Below, piece after piece: positions 7,832 to 17,299 of a stretch of DNA of 64,000 nucleotides. Source of the stretch: Hephaestia caeni (GTDB lineage: Bacteria; Pseudomonadota; Alphaproteobacteria; Sphingomonadales; Sphingomonadaceae); the NCBI RefSeq assembly GCF_003550065.1, contig NZ_QXDC01000003.1:682001-746000 (forward strand), written 5' to 3'. Below the pieces are notes generated by a model. The model was not told the origin of the DNA and did not search any database. It saw only the letters and a list, made by a program, of their open reading frames with translations. Each line of letters starts with the position of its first letter. The stretch's first letter is position 1. The position numbers and the translations under genes were made by a program.

Positions 7832-8805
7832 CTGCTTCCGCCAATATGACGGCGCAGGGCCGCCGCCGCGCCATGCTCCGCACGGCGATGGGGCCGGCGA
7901 TTTCCGCGGCGCTCGGCGATCCTCGTGTGATCGAGATCATGGTCAACCCCGATGGCACGCTCCGGCTCGACCTGCTCGGCGAAGGCCGCGTGGATACCGA
8001 ACTGCGGGTCGAGCCTGCCGAAGCCGAACGCATCATTCGCTTGGTCGCCTCGCATATTCGGGCGGAGGTTCATGCCGGCGCGCCGATCGTCAGCGCCGAG
8101 CTGCCTGAAGGTGGCGAACGCTTCGAGGGGCTGTTGCCTCCGGTCTCGGCCGCGCCCTGCTTCTCGATCCGCAAGCCCGCCGCCCGCATCCATCGGCTGA
8201 TGGACTATGTTGCCGACGGCATCATGCGCGCAGAGGTCGCGCTGGCGCTGTCGATGGCCGTGGTCGAGCGCAAGAATATCCTGGTTGCCGGCGGCACCTC
8301 ATCGGGTAAGACGACGCTGGCGAATGCGCTTCTCAACGAAATGGCGACGCTCGACGAGCGGGTCATCATCATCGAAGACACGCGCGAACTGCAATGTGCC
8401 GCGCCCGATACCGTGGCGCTGCGCACCAAGGCCGGCACCGTGTCGATGGCCGATCTGGTGCGCTCGACGCTGCGCTTGCGCCCGGACCGGATCATCGTCG
8501 GCGAAGTCCGGGGCGGCGAAGCCCTCGACATGCTCAAGGCGTGGAATACCGGCCACCCCGGCGGCATCGCCACCGTCCACGCCAATAGCGCTCGCTCCGC
8601 GCTCTACCGGATCGAGCAGCTTGTCGCCGAGAGCGTCATCACCGTTCCGCGCCGCCTGATCGCTGACGCGATCGACCTTGTGGTGTTCATCTCCGGCCGG
8701 GGCACCGGCCGCAGAATCGAGACCGTTACCGAGGTCAGCGGTCTCGACGCCGACGGCGATTACGCCGTCACCGACCTTGCCATCCCCCATTGCTCTGGAG
8801 ATTGA
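7828..8805 (+). CDS. trbB: Conjugal transfer ATPase TrbB (VirB11 family)
   Basis: TrbB is the hexameric cytoplasmic ATPase that powers pilus assembly and substrate transfer. The GTG at 7828 (325 residues) is chosen because it overlaps the preceding stop and gives the usual family length. An N-terminal domain with LGDPRVIEIMVNPDGTLRLD is followed by Walker A GGTSSGKTT near residue 155. The acidic Asp box (VIIIEDTRELQC), Walker B-like RPDRIIVGEVRGGEALDML and His box (GHPGGIATVHANS) follow. All catalytic blocks are present. It is in the middle of a tightly packed operon; trbC starts one base after its stop. Confidence 0.95.
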   Translation: MTASANMTAQGRRRAMLRTAMGPAISAALGDPRVIEIMVNPDGTLRLDLLGEGRVDTELRVEPAEAERIIRLVASHIRAEVHAGAPIVSAELPEGGERFEGLLPPVSAAPCFSIRKPAARIHRLMDYVADGIMRAEVALALSMAVVERKNILVAGGTSSGKTTLANALLNEMATLDERVIIIEDTRELQCAAPDTVALRTKAGTVSMADLVRSTLRLRPDRIIVGEVRGGEALDMLKAWNTGHPGGIATVHANSARSALYRIEQLVAESVITVPRRLIADAIDLVVFISGRGTGRRIETVTEVSGLDADGDYAVTDLAIPHCSGD

Positions 8806-8806
8806 A

Positions 8807-9142
8807 ATGCATATCACACCTCTGCCCGCATTCGCGCGCCTGCCGCACCGGCTTACGCTTGCCGCGAGTGCCGTCCTCATCCTCCCCGCCGCCGCGATGG
8901 CGGCCGGATCGGGAATGCCCTGGGAAGAACCGCTTCAGCAAGTGCTGGAATCGGTCCAGGGTCCGGTCGCCAAGATCGTCGCCGTTATCATAATCATCAC
9001 CACCGGGCTGGCACTGGCCTTCGGCGAAACCAGCGGCGGCTTTCGCAAGCTGATCCAGATCGTATTTGGCCTGTCGATCGCCTTCGCCGCCAGTTCCTTC
9101 TTCTTGTCCTTCTTCAGTTTCGGCGGCGGGGCGCTGGTCTGA
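8807..9142 (+). CDS. trbC: TrbC pilin (VirB2 family)
   Basis: This 111-residue protein starts at the ATG at 8807 with GGAG just upstream. A long signal peptide (residues about 1-37, ending AAMAAG) is followed by two hydrophobic helices separated by a short polar loop (GETSGGFRKLIQ), the VirB2/TrbC prepilin plan. The mature subunit probably polymerises into the conjugative pilus after processing; TrbC of RP4 is cyclised. The trbD start overlaps its stop by one base. Confidence 0.9.
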   Translation: MHITPLPAFARLPHRLTLAASAVLILPAAAMAAGSGMPWEEPLQQVLESVQGPVAKIVAVIIIITTGLALAFGETSGGFRKLIQIVFGLSIAFAASSFFLSFFSFGGGALV

Positions 9143-9429
9143 TGGTGGTGGCCGCTTCCATCGCGCCCGCCACCTCCATCGAGGGCTTCGAGGTGCCGCT
9201 GCATCGCGCACTTACCGAACCGATCCTGCTCGGTGGTGCTCCCCGAGGGATCGCGATCCTCAACGGCACACTGGCGGCCGCGATGGGACTTGGCCTCCAG
9301 CAATGGATCGGGGGCCTGCTGCTCTGGCTGGTCGGGCACAGCCTCGCCGTCTTCGCGGCCAAGCGCGACCCCGATTTTGCGCCCGTCCTTGCCCGCCACC
9401 TCCGGCAAAAGGCGTATCTCTCATGCTGA
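9142..9429 (+). CDS. trbD: TrbD (VirB3 family)
   Basis: This 95-residue inner-membrane protein has the family pattern EVPLHRALTEPILLGGAPR, then a hydrophobic stretch at about residues 40-65 that can hold two membrane helices. The end is a basic DPDFAPVLARHL motif typical of TrbD/VirB3. It helps assemble the pilus with TrbC and TrbE. It overlaps both neighbours. Confidence 0.92.
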   Translation: MVVAASIAPATSIEGFEVPLHRALTEPILLGGAPRGIAILNGTLAAAMGLGLQQWIGGLLLWLVGHSLAVFAAKRDPDFAPVLARHLRQKAYLSC

Positions 9430-11891
9430 ACCTGAAGGAATATCGTGGACTATCCGACCGACTGGCCGATCATTTGCCGTGGGCTGCGTTGGTGGCGCCT
9501 GGCGTGGTGCTCAACAAGGATGGGAGCTTCCAGCGGACGTTCCGTTTTCGCGGTCCCGATCTGGAATCCGCTACCGAAGCCGAACTGGTCTCGGTCTGCG
9601 CGCGGGCGAACAACGCGCTGCGCCGGCTGGGGTCGGGCTGGGCCTTGTTCTTCGACGCCGAGCGCGCGCCCGCATTGGGTTATCCCGACAGCCAGTTTCC
9701 TGATGCGGCCTCCTGGCTGGTCGACGAGGAACGGCGTGGACATTTTGACGGCCGCAAGGGCGAGCATTTCGAGAGCCGCTATCACCTGACCCTCTGCTAC
9801 CTGCCGCCCGCCGATCAGATCAGCCGGGCCGAACGGGCATTGCTGGAGCGCGAGCAGCCGCAACAGGATCGCGACTGGCGCACCGAACTGCGCGCCTTCA
9901 TCGCCGAGAGTGATCGGCTATCCGACCTCCTGACCGGCATCATGCCGGAGGTTCGCGCGCTGGACGACAGCGAGACGCTGACCTTCCTGCACGGCTGCAT
10001 TTCACCCAAAAGGCATCCCGTCGCGGCCCCTGAGACGCCGATGTATCTCGACGGGCTGCTGGTCGATACGCCGCTGTCCGGCGGCATCGAGCCGATGCTG
10101 GGGAACGGACACCTTCGCACGGTGACGGTGCTGGGATTTCCGAACGTAACTCGACCCGGCATCCTCGACGCACTCAATCGTCAGGGGTTCGCTTATCGCT
10201 GGGCGACACGCTTCATTGCGCTCGACAAGACGCAGGCCAACAAGGCGCTGACCCGCATCCGGCGGCAATGGTTCAATAAACGCAAGTCGATCGCGCAGAT
10301 CATGCGCGAGGTAATGATGAACGAGCCGGTGCCGCTGACCGACAGCGATGCCGATAATAAGGTGGTCGATGCCGATCTCGCCTTGCAGGCGCTGGGCGGC
10401 GATCATGTCGCGTTCGGTTATTACACGGCGACGATCACCGTGTCCGATGAGGATAGCGCGGCGGCTGACGAAAAGCTCCGCATCGTCGAGCGGATCGTCA
10501 ATGGCATCGGTTTCACCTGCATCCGGGAAACGGTGAACGCCGTGGAAGCCTGGCTCGGCAGTCTGCCCGGCCACGTTTATGCGAATGTCCGCCAACCGCT
10601 GGTCCACACGCTGAACCTCGCGCATCTGATGCCGCTGTCGTCAGTATGGGCAGGGCCGTCGCGCAACGATCATCTGGATGGGCCGCCGCTGCTCTATGCG
10701 GAGACCTGGGGTTCGACGCCGTTCCGCCTTTCCACCCATGTCGGCGACGTTGGCCATATGCTGGTTGTCGGCCCGACCGGAGCGGGCAAATCGGTGCTGC
10801 TGGCACTGCTCGCCTTGCAGTTCCGGCGCTATCCCGGCGCTCAGGTCTATATCTTCGACAAGGGGCTGTCTGCGCGCGCCACCGTGCTGGCGATGGGCGG
10901 CGAACATCATGCTCTGGGCGAGAGCGACGCACTGGCATTCCAGCCCTTGCGCAACATTCACGATGACGGCGAGCGGGCATGGGCGGCCGACTGGATCGCG
11001 GCCTTGCTCGCCCATGAGCGGGTCGATGTGACGCCGGAGGTCAAGGAAGCGCTTTGGTCGGCGCTCACCAGCCTTGCCAGCGCGCCGCCCGAACAGCGCA
11101 CGCTCACCGGCCTTGCGGTTCTACTCCAGTCCAACGCGCTCAAGGCCGCGCTCATGCCCTATACGCTCGAAGGGCCATTCGGGCGGCTGCTCGATGCGGC
11201 GGAAAACGCCCTGGACCTGTCGGATGTTCAGTGCTTCGAGACCGAAGCGCTGATGAACTCAGGCAGCGTCGTGCTGCCGGTGCTAACCTATTTGTTCCAC
11301 CGGCTCGAAGAACGCTTCGACGGGCGGCCGACGCTGCTCATTCTCGATGAAGCCTGGGTATTTCTCGACAATCCACTGTTCGCCCAGCGCATCCGCGAAT
11401 GGCTGAAGGTTCTGCGCAAGAAGAATGTCAGCGTCATCTTCGCCACGCAGAGCCTCGCGGACATTGCCGACAGCAGCATCGCGCCCGCGATCATCGAAAG
11501 CTGCCCGCAACGCATCCTGCTTCCCAATGACCGGGCGATCGAGCCGCAGGCCCGCACCACCTATGAGCGGTTCGGCCTCAACGACACGCAGATCGAACTG
11601 ATCGCCCGCGCCACGCCGAAGCGGCATTATTATCTGCAATCCCGGCGCGGCAATCGCCTGTTCGAGCTGACGCTGGGGCCGATCGCCGTGGCGCTGTGCG
11701 GCGCCTCCGATCCCGACACGCAAAGCCTGATCGATCGTCTGCTCGCGGAACAGGGCGAGGTCGGGTTCGCCGCTGCCTTTCTTGAAGCGCGCCGCCTCGG
11801 CTGGGCGGCCGGTCTTCTCCGAGACTTCCCCGGCGCGAACAGCGCCGGGGGAGACCCCTTCATCCCCCAGCAGAAGGAGCTACCCTCATGA
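9423..11891 (+). CDS. trbE: Conjugal transfer ATPase TrbE (VirB4 family)
   Basis: This 822-residue protein is the largest ATPase of the channel, needed for pilus biogenesis and DNA transfer. The ATG at 9423 gives the typical start MLNLKEYRGLSDRLADHLPW and overlaps trbD; the open frame upstream lacks similarity. The N-terminal CagE/TrbE domain spans about residues 1-420. Walker A GPTGAGKS lies near 450 and Walker B LLILDEAWVFLD near 638, followed by the VSVIFATQSLADIADS block. All expected motifs are intact. The stop overlaps trbJ by 4 bases. Confidence 0.95.
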   Translation: MLNLKEYRGLSDRLADHLPWAALVAPGVVLNKDGSFQRTFRFRGPDLESATEAELVSVCARANNALRRLGSGWALFFDAERAPALGYPDSQFPDAASWLVDEERRGHFDGRKGEHFESRYHLTLCYLPPADQISRAERALLEREQPQQDRDWRTELRAFIAESDRLSDLLTGIMPEVRALDDSETLTFLHGCISPKRHPVAAPETPMYLDGLLVDTPLSGGIEPMLGNGHLRTVTVLGFPNVTRPGILDALNRQGFAYRWATRFIALDKTQANKALTRIRRQWFNKRKSIAQIMREVMMNEPVPLTDSDADNKVVDADLALQALGGDHVAFGYYTATITVSDEDSAAADEKLRIVERIVNGIGFTCIRETVNAVEAWLGSLPGHVYANVRQPLVHTLNLAHLMPLSSVWAGPSRNDHLDGPPLLYAETWGSTPFRLSTHVGDVGHMLVVGPTGAGKSVLLALLALQFRRYPGAQVYIFDKGLSARATVLAMGGEHHALGESDALAFQPLRNIHDDGERAWAADWIAALLAHERVDVTPEVKEALWSALTSLASAPPEQRTLTGLAVLLQSNALKAALMPYTLEGPFGRLLDAAENALDLSDVQCFETEALMNSGSVVLPVLTYLFHRLEERFDGRPTLLILDEAWVFLDNPLFAQRIREWLKVLRKKNVSVIFATQSLADIADSSIAPAIIESCPQRILLPNDRAIEPQARTTYERFGLNDTQIELIARATPKRHYYLQSRRGNRLFELTLGPIAVALCGASDPDTQSLIDRLLAEQGEVGFAAAFLEARRLGWAAGLLRDFPGANSAGGDPFIPQQKELPS

Positions 11892-12619
11892 AAACCAATA
11901 TCCTTGCCGCGTGCTGTGCTGCGACCGCCATGATCGGCACCGCCATCGTGCCGACCGCACCCGCGCACGCGCAATTTGGCGGCGTGGTGTTCGATCCGTC
12001 GAACTACGCACAGAATGTCCTGACCGCGGCGCGCACCCTCCAGCAGATCAACAATCAGATCCGGGCGCTCCAGAACCAGGCGACGATGCTCACCAATATG
12101 GCGAAGCACCTCCAACGCCTCGACTTCTCATCGTTGGCGCAGATCACCCACTCAATGCAGCGCATCGACACGCTGATGATGCAGGCGGAGGGCATCGCGT
12201 TCGATCTCGGATCGACCGATAACGCGCTGCGGACACAATTTCCCGCCGACTTCGATCAAACGCTGTCGACCAGCGACATCATCGCCCAGGCGCGCGCGCG
12301 GTTGCAGGCGTCGATGAAAGCCTACCGGCAGACCATGCGCGTTCAGGCGCAGGTCGTGGAGAATGTCCAGGGCGACGCCGCACTGCTCTCGGAACTGGTA
12401 TCGCAAAGCCAATCAGCGACTGGCGACTTGCAGGCGCAACAGGCGACCAACCAGCTCATTGCGCTGTCCACCAAGCAGCAGCTCCAAATCCAGAACATGA
12501 TGGCGGCCCAGTATCGTGCCGATGCGATCGAGCGCGCCCGCCAGCAACAGGCGCTCGAAGCCGCGCGTGAGACCACGCGGCGCTTCATCGGCGAACGCGA
12601 CATCTACACGCGCAACTGA
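11888..12619 (+). CDS. trbJ: TrbJ (VirB5 family) periplasmic transfer protein
   Basis: The 243-residue protein starts at the ATG overlapping the trbE stop. A clear signal peptide of about 29 residues ends in PAHAQF. The mature protein is mostly helical and Gln-rich (ARTLQQINNQIRALQNQATML and similar), as expected for TrbJ/VirB5, a minor pilus component. RP4-type operons have the small entry-exclusion gene trbK after trbJ. Here only 27 bp separate trbJ and trbL, so trbK is absent. Confidence 0.92.
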   Translation: MKTNILAACCAATAMIGTAIVPTAPAHAQFGGVVFDPSNYAQNVLTAARTLQQINNQIRALQNQATMLTNMAKHLQRLDFSSLAQITHSMQRIDTLMMQAEGIAFDLGSTDNALRTQFPADFDQTLSTSDIIAQARARLQASMKAYRQTMRVQAQVVENVQGDAALLSELVSQSQSATGDLQAQQATNQLIALSTKQQLQIQNMMAAQYRADAIERARQQQALEAARETTRRFIGERDIYTRN

Positions 12620-12646
12620 CGGCGACCGGAAAGGCGGCACACGGCC

Positions 12647-13984
12647 ATGAACCCCGATCTCAACATCATCGACAACTTCCTGGCCGTCTTCACGACCTAC
12701 ATCGACAGCGGCTTTGGCCTCCTGTCCGGGGATGTCGCCTTTCTTACCACCGTCCTGATCGGCATCGACGTGACTCTGGCCGCGCTCTGGTGGGCGATGG
12801 ACAATGATTCTGACGTGCTTGGCCGCCTTATCAAGAAGACACTCTATGTCGGTGCCTTCGCCTTCATTATCGGCAATTTCAACACGCTTGCCGACATCAT
12901 CTTTCGCAGCTTTTCCGGGCTTGGCATCACCGCGTCGGGAGGCGGTATGTCGGCCGCCGACCTGCTCCGTCCGGGCGCGATCGGGGGCACGGGGTTCAAA
13001 GCAGCGTGGCCGCTTCTGGTTAAGGTCGGGACGCTTTCCGGCTTTCCCGAGTTCTTCGGCAACTTCCTCACCATCGCCGTTCTGCTCGTGTGCTGGTTTC
13101 TGGTGGTGCTGGCCTTCCTGGGCATGGCCGTGCAGGTCTTCATCACCATCATTGAGTTCAAGCTGACGACGCTCGCCGGGTTCGTGCTGGTGCCGTTCGC
13201 ACTGTGGAATAAGACCAGCTTCCTCGCCGAGCGGGTGCTGGGCGGTGTCATATCGTCAGGCATCAAGATCATGGTGCTGGCGGTCATTATCGGCATCGGC
13301 ACCAACTTCTTCGCGCAGCTCAACAGCCTGGTCGGAGCCGATCCCGGTATCGCGGAAGCCTTGAGCCTGTTGATGGGCGCGCTGACGCTGGTCGGCCTCG
13401 CCATCTTCGGTCCCTCAATTGCCTCCGGTCTCGTTACGGGCGCACCGCAACTCGGCGCGGGTGCGGCCGTCGGCACGGTGGCGGGCGCAGCGCTGGCCAC
13501 TGGCGGCGCGGCGATGCTCGGCACTCGCGCTGCGATGGCTGGCGCCTCTGGCGGCATGGCTGCGATCCGGGCCGGAACCGCGATGGGCTCCGCCGGCGCC
13601 ACCGCTTATCGGCTCGGGCAGGAAACTTCCGGCAGCAGCACGATGCGCGCCGGTATGGGTGGCATCGGCACCGCAATCGGTGGCGCGACATCGCAAGGAT
13701 TGAAGGCAGCGGCCGCGCGCGTCACGGCACCATTCAGGGACGCTGCCGGTCGCGGGCAGCAGGCTGCATGGCATGCCGGCCGCACGTCTTCGCCGTCTAG
13801 CGCATCGCCCGGCGCTTCGGTTGCGGGCGCGGCCGCCGGAGCAGCCGGTGGCGCTCCGGCCTGGGCGCGCAATCTGCGCTCCGAACAGGCTGCACGTCAT
13901 CGCCGCCACATGGCGATGCAGACGGTCAAGGACGGCGATCGTCCCGGTGGCTCGGCCAATCCCGACCTTAGCGACAAGGAGTGA
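12647..13984 (+). CDS. trbL: TrbL (VirB6 family) polytopic membrane protein
   Basis: This 445-residue protein forms part of the inner-membrane channel. Several hydrophobic segments lie between about residues 25 and 270, including VLLVCWFLVVLAFLGMAVQV and LAVIIGIGTNFF. The family block TLAGFVLVPFALWNKTSF is present. From about residue 270 on the sequence is a low-complexity, Ala/Gly-rich and then Ser/Pro/Arg-rich tail, as is common in TrbL. A GGAAAGG-like site precedes the ATG. Confidence 0.93.
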   Translation: MNPDLNIIDNFLAVFTTYIDSGFGLLSGDVAFLTTVLIGIDVTLAALWWAMDNDSDVLGRLIKKTLYVGAFAFIIGNFNTLADIIFRSFSGLGITASGGGMSAADLLRPGAIGGTGFKAAWPLLVKVGTLSGFPEFFGNFLTIAVLLVCWFLVVLAFLGMAVQVFITIIEFKLTTLAGFVLVPFALWNKTSFLAERVLGGVISSGIKIMVLAVIIGIGTNFFAQLNSLVGADPGIAEALSLLMGALTLVGLAIFGPSIASGLVTGAPQLGAGAAVGTVAGAALATGGAAMLGTRAAMAGASGGMAAIRAGTAMGSAGATAYRLGQETSGSSTMRAGMGGIGTAIGGATSQGLKAAAARVTAPFRDAAGRGQQAAWHAGRTSSPSSASPGASVAGAAAGAAGGAPAWARNLRSEQAARHRRHMAMQTVKDGDRPGGSANPDLSDKE

Positions 13985-13990
13985 TTTTTC

Positions 13991-14818
13991 ATGATCTTCA
14001 AGCGATCCATCCAGCGTTACGGGCGCACGCCCGAACCGGAAACCCCATATCAGCGTGCCGGCCAGCTCTGGGACGAGCGCATCGGCTCGGCGCGCGTGCA
14101 GGCGAAGAACTGGCGGCTCGTCGCCTTCGGATGTCTTGGTCTGACCGGCATCCTGATCGGCTCGAACGTCTGGCAATCGATGCAGAGCCGCGTCGCCCCC
14201 TACGTCGTTGAGGTGGATCGGCTCGGTGAAGCCCGCAGTGTAGCGCCGGCGATCCAGAACTATCAGCCCACCGACGGGCAGATCGCCTGGTTCCTGAGCC
14301 GGTTCATATCGAACGTGCGGTCGGTCTCCACCGACCCGGTATTGGTCAAGCGCAACTGGCTTGATGCATACGACTTCGCTACCGACCGCGCGGCGATTTT
14401 CCTCAACGAATATGCCCGTAGCAACGATCCGTTCGCGGGTATCGGCCAGCGCAGCGTATCGGTGCAGGTGACGAGTGTGGTCCGCGCCTCCGACACCAGC
14501 TTTCAGGTTAAGTGGACCGAAAGCATCTACGAGCGTGGCAGCTTGGCCAGAACCGAACGCTGGACCGCCATGCTGACGGTGAAGATGCAGCCGCCCAAAA
14601 CTGCCGATGCGCTCCGCAAGAATCCACTCGGCCTGTTCGTCAACGCTATCGACTGGGCACGGGAACTCGAAGGCCCGCCGGCGACGGCGGACCAGCAGCC
14701 TCCGCAGCAGCCCATCGTTCCGGCTCCAACAACGCCGACCGCAATGCCCGTGCAGGATAGCGCGCCGGTTCAGGCCGCGTCGGCCAGTCCCGCCAATGAA
14801 GGAGATTCCGCCCCATGA
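13991..14818 (+). CDS. trbF: TrbF (VirB8 family)
   Basis: This 275-residue bitopic inner-membrane protein has a cytoplasmic N-terminus ending in TPYQRAGQLWDERIGSARVQ, a membrane helix at about 42-60 (VAFGCLGLTGILIGSNVW), then a periplasmic NTF2-like VirB8 domain to about residue 220. The last 50 residues are Pro/Gln/Ala-rich and probably disordered. It nucleates the channel with TrbG and TrbI. The start follows an AGGAG six bases away, and the stop overlaps trbG by 4 bases. Confidence 0.93.
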   Translation: MIFKRSIQRYGRTPEPETPYQRAGQLWDERIGSARVQAKNWRLVAFGCLGLTGILIGSNVWQSMQSRVAPYVVEVDRLGEARSVAPAIQNYQPTDGQIAWFLSRFISNVRSVSTDPVLVKRNWLDAYDFATDRAAIFLNEYARSNDPFAGIGQRSVSVQVTSVVRASDTSFQVKWTESIYERGSLARTERWTAMLTVKMQPPKTADALRKNPLGLFVNAIDWARELEGPPATADQQPPQQPIVPAPTTPTAMPVQDSAPVQAASASPANEGDSAP

Positions 14819-15792
14819 CCCGGATCATTGTCCTGTCCGTCTCGGCACTGGCGTTGTCCGCCTGTGCCGGCAAGACGACACCGCCGGCGATCAGCTATGA
14901 CACCGCTGACTTCCAGCCCGCGCACCAAGAAGCCGAACCGCCCAGGCCGGTCGAGATCGTCGAACAGCCAGTGCCGCTTCCCTTGCCGGGGCAGCTATTG
15001 CCGCCGCCATCGGTGAAGGCCGACAACAGCCCTCCCACCGCACGGGTGGAAGCCGCGAACCGCGCCGCCACGCGCGAGCCGTCGAGAGCGGGTTATATTA
15101 ATGCCGTGCAGGTCTATCCCTGGACCGAAGGAGCACTTTACCGGCTCTATGCCGCACCCGAACGGGTGAGCGACATCGCGTTGCAGCCTGGCGAGAAGCT
15201 GGTGGCGGTTTCGGCCGGTGACACGGTGCGTTGGGTTATCGGTGACACTGCAAGCGGCGCTGGAGATCAGGCCCGCGTGCATGTGCTGGTCAAGCCGTTT
15301 GCGCCGGGGTTGGCGACCAACATGGTCATCACCACCGATCGCCGCGCCTATCATCTGGCGCTCGAAAGCACCGACAGGACGGCGATGGCCGCTATAAGCT
15401 GGACCTATCCGCAAGACCGGCTTGTGGCGCTTCAGCGCCAGAACCAACAGGCCGAGCAGGCGCAGCCGGTGGCCGATGGCATATCGCTCACCAACCTGCG
15501 CTTCCGCTACGAGATCACGGGTGACAGCCCGCCGTGGCGGCCGGTTCGCGCCTGGGATGACGGGAATAAGGTCTATATCGAGTTTCCCGCGCGACTCGAT
15601 CAGGGGGAAGCGCCGCCGTTGTTCGTGGTCGGCCCGCTCGGTGACAGCCAGCTCGTCAACTACCGCGTCAGCGGCAACCATTACATCGTCGACCGCCTGT
15701 TCGCGGCGGCTGAATTGCGTCTCGGCGAAAACCCGCAAGCCGTCGTGCGGATCAGCCGAACTGACGGTCAGGCCGGGAGGACGCGGAAATGA
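14815..15792 (+). CDS. trbG: TrbG (VirB9 family) with a lipobox
   Basis: This 325-residue outer-membrane core-complex protein belongs to the VirB9/CagX family. The N-terminus has a lipoprotein signal, with lipobox Leu14-Ser-Ala-Cys17, so the mature protein is probably acylated. A Pro-rich linker follows (PLPLPGQLLPPPS). The VirB9 domain starts near residue 90 and includes the VYPWTEGALYRLYAAPERVSD block and the C-terminal FVVGPLGDSQLVNYRVSGNH block. No separate VirB7/TrbH lipoprotein gene is present in this operon. It overlaps trbI by 4 bases. Confidence 0.93.
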   Translation: MTRIIVLSVSALALSACAGKTTPPAISYDTADFQPAHQEAEPPRPVEIVEQPVPLPLPGQLLPPPSVKADNSPPTARVEAANRAATREPSRAGYINAVQVYPWTEGALYRLYAAPERVSDIALQPGEKLVAVSAGDTVRWVIGDTASGAGDQARVHVLVKPFAPGLATNMVITTDRRAYHLALESTDRTAMAAISWTYPQDRLVALQRQNQQAEQAQPVADGISLTNLRFRYEITGDSPPWRPVRAWDDGNKVYIEFPARLDQGEAPPLFVVGPLGDSQLVNYRVSGNHYIVDRLFAAAELRLGENPQAVVRISRTDGQAGRTRK

Positions 15793-17063
15793 GCGAGCCG
15801 CCCGTTGATCCGATCGCGCCGGAGCCGGAAGCGCAAGCCGCGTCGCCCGCGCCGCCCTCAAAAGCCGCGCCCGACACCTTGGTTCTGCGCGCCAGCCCCC
15901 GCCGTGTGGTGCGCTTCCGGCGGGGCGTCATCATCGGCGGCGCGGCCGTCGGTTCGCTCGCCATTGCCGGCGTCGCCTGGATGGCGCTGGGGCCGAAGAC
16001 GCTCCAGATCGTCGCGGCCGGCGAGGACAAGGCCATCACCGACCGGCATACTCCCGCCGATCAGGTGATGAACCTGCCGGGCAGCTATGGCGAGGTCGCG
16101 CGCGGCGTCCCGGTGCTGGGAGCGCCGCTCCCCGGAGACCTGGGTAAGCCGATCCTTGATCGCCAGCGCCAGCTTGCAGGCGATGACCCCACACCGGCGA
16201 TGACCCCTGAGGAACAGGCCGCAGAAGCCGAACGCCAGCGTCTCGCTGGGCAAGCCGCGCAGGCCCGCGAGGCCGGCGTCATGGTGCAGTCGTCGGGCCG
16301 TTCGACGGGCACTGCCATGGCCTTCAGCCAGAGCGCCGCTGACGTCCCTATCGCTCCGGAGCCACCGGCCGCGAGCGATCGCCTCGCGCTCGACCCGGAG
16401 CACGATCAGAACAACCAGCAGCGCAAGCTGGATTTTGTCGGGCGGCAGGCGTCGGGCGGGATCTATAACGCCCATGTGCTGGAGACACCGGCATCGCCCT
16501 ATCAGGTGATGGCGGGGAGCGTCATCGCCGCCAGTCTGCTCACCGGGCTTAATTCCGACCTGCCGGGCATGGTCATCGCGCAGGTGACGGAGAATGTATT
16601 CGACACCGTGACGGGGCGGACCCTGCTCATTCCCCAGGGCGCCCGTCTGATCGGTAGCTATGATAGCGTCGTGGCGTTTGGACAGAGCCGTGCGCTGCTC
16701 GTCTGGCAGCGGATCATACTGCCCGATGGCTCCTCCATCCAGATCGACAATCTGCCTGCTACCGATGCGGCGGGCTATGCCGGCCTTGAGGACAAGGTGG
16801 ATTTCCACACCTGGCGCCTGCTCAAAGGTGTGGCGCTCTCGACGCTGCTCGGCGTCGGCACCGAAGTGTCGATCGGCGACGATGAAAGCGATCTTGTCCG
16901 CGCCGTCCGTCAGTCGACCCAGCAGTCCGCCAATCAGGCAGGGCAGCAGATCGTCACCAGGAATCTCAACATCCAGCCCACGATAACCGTCCGCCCCGGA
17001 TGGCCGCTCCGCGTGATCGTTCACAAGGATTTGCAATTGCGGCCCTGGGGTGGCGCTCGCTGA
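15789..17063 (+). CDS. trbI: TrbI (VirB10 family)
   Basis: This 424-residue protein spans the envelope. A Pro/Ala-rich cytoplasmic N-terminus precedes one membrane helix (about residues 50-68, GVIIGGAAVGSLAIAGVAWM), then a variable periplasmic linker. The C-terminal VirB10 domain has the signature SPYQVMAGSVIAASLLTGLNS, then VTGRTLLIPQGARLIGSYDS. It is the last channel gene of the operon, and the order trbBCDEJLFGI is complete apart from trbK and trbH. Confidence 0.95.
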   Translation: MSEPPVDPIAPEPEAQAASPAPPSKAAPDTLVLRASPRRVVRFRRGVIIGGAAVGSLAIAGVAWMALGPKTLQIVAAGEDKAITDRHTPADQVMNLPGSYGEVARGVPVLGAPLPGDLGKPILDRQRQLAGDDPTPAMTPEEQAAEAERQRLAGQAAQAREAGVMVQSSGRSTGTAMAFSQSAADVPIAPEPPAASDRLALDPEHDQNNQQRKLDFVGRQASGGIYNAHVLETPASPYQVMAGSVIAASLLTGLNSDLPGMVIAQVTENVFDTVTGRTLLIPQGARLIGSYDSVVAFGQSRALLVWQRIILPDGSSIQIDNLPATDAAGYAGLEDKVDFHTWRLLKGVALSTLLGVGTEVSIGDDESDLVRAVRQSTQQSANQAGQQIVTRNLNIQPTITVRPGWPLRVIVHKDLQLRPWGGAR

Positions 17064-17077
17064 CAGGAGAACGCCCC

Positions 17078-17299
17078 ATGCTCAAACTCGCCAAACTTCC
17101 AGACCGCACGCCGGTCAAGATCGCGATCACGGTGACACCGGACCTAGCGCACACCCTTGCCGACTACGCCGCGATCTACAATCGGGCCTATGCCGACAAG
17201 GCGGCGGTGGCCGACCTGATACCGGCGATGCTCGAAACCTTCCTCGCCAGCGACCGCGCATTTGCGAAAGCGCGCCGTGATGTGGAGAGCGGGACGTGA
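17078..17299 (+). CDS. DUF2274 domain protein
   Basis: This 73-residue protein starts at ATG 17078 after an AGGAGA site. The block LAKLPDRTPVKIAITVTPDLAHTLADYAAIYNRAY and the end DLIPAMLETFLASDRAF match DUF2274, a small RHH-like family regularly found directly after trbI in Tn4371-like elements. Its function is unknown; the fold suggests DNA binding. The next gene overlaps its stop. Confidence 0.85.
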   Translation: MLKLAKLPDRTPVKIAITVTPDLAHTLADYAAIYNRAYADKAAVADLIPAMLETFLASDRAFAKARRDVESGT

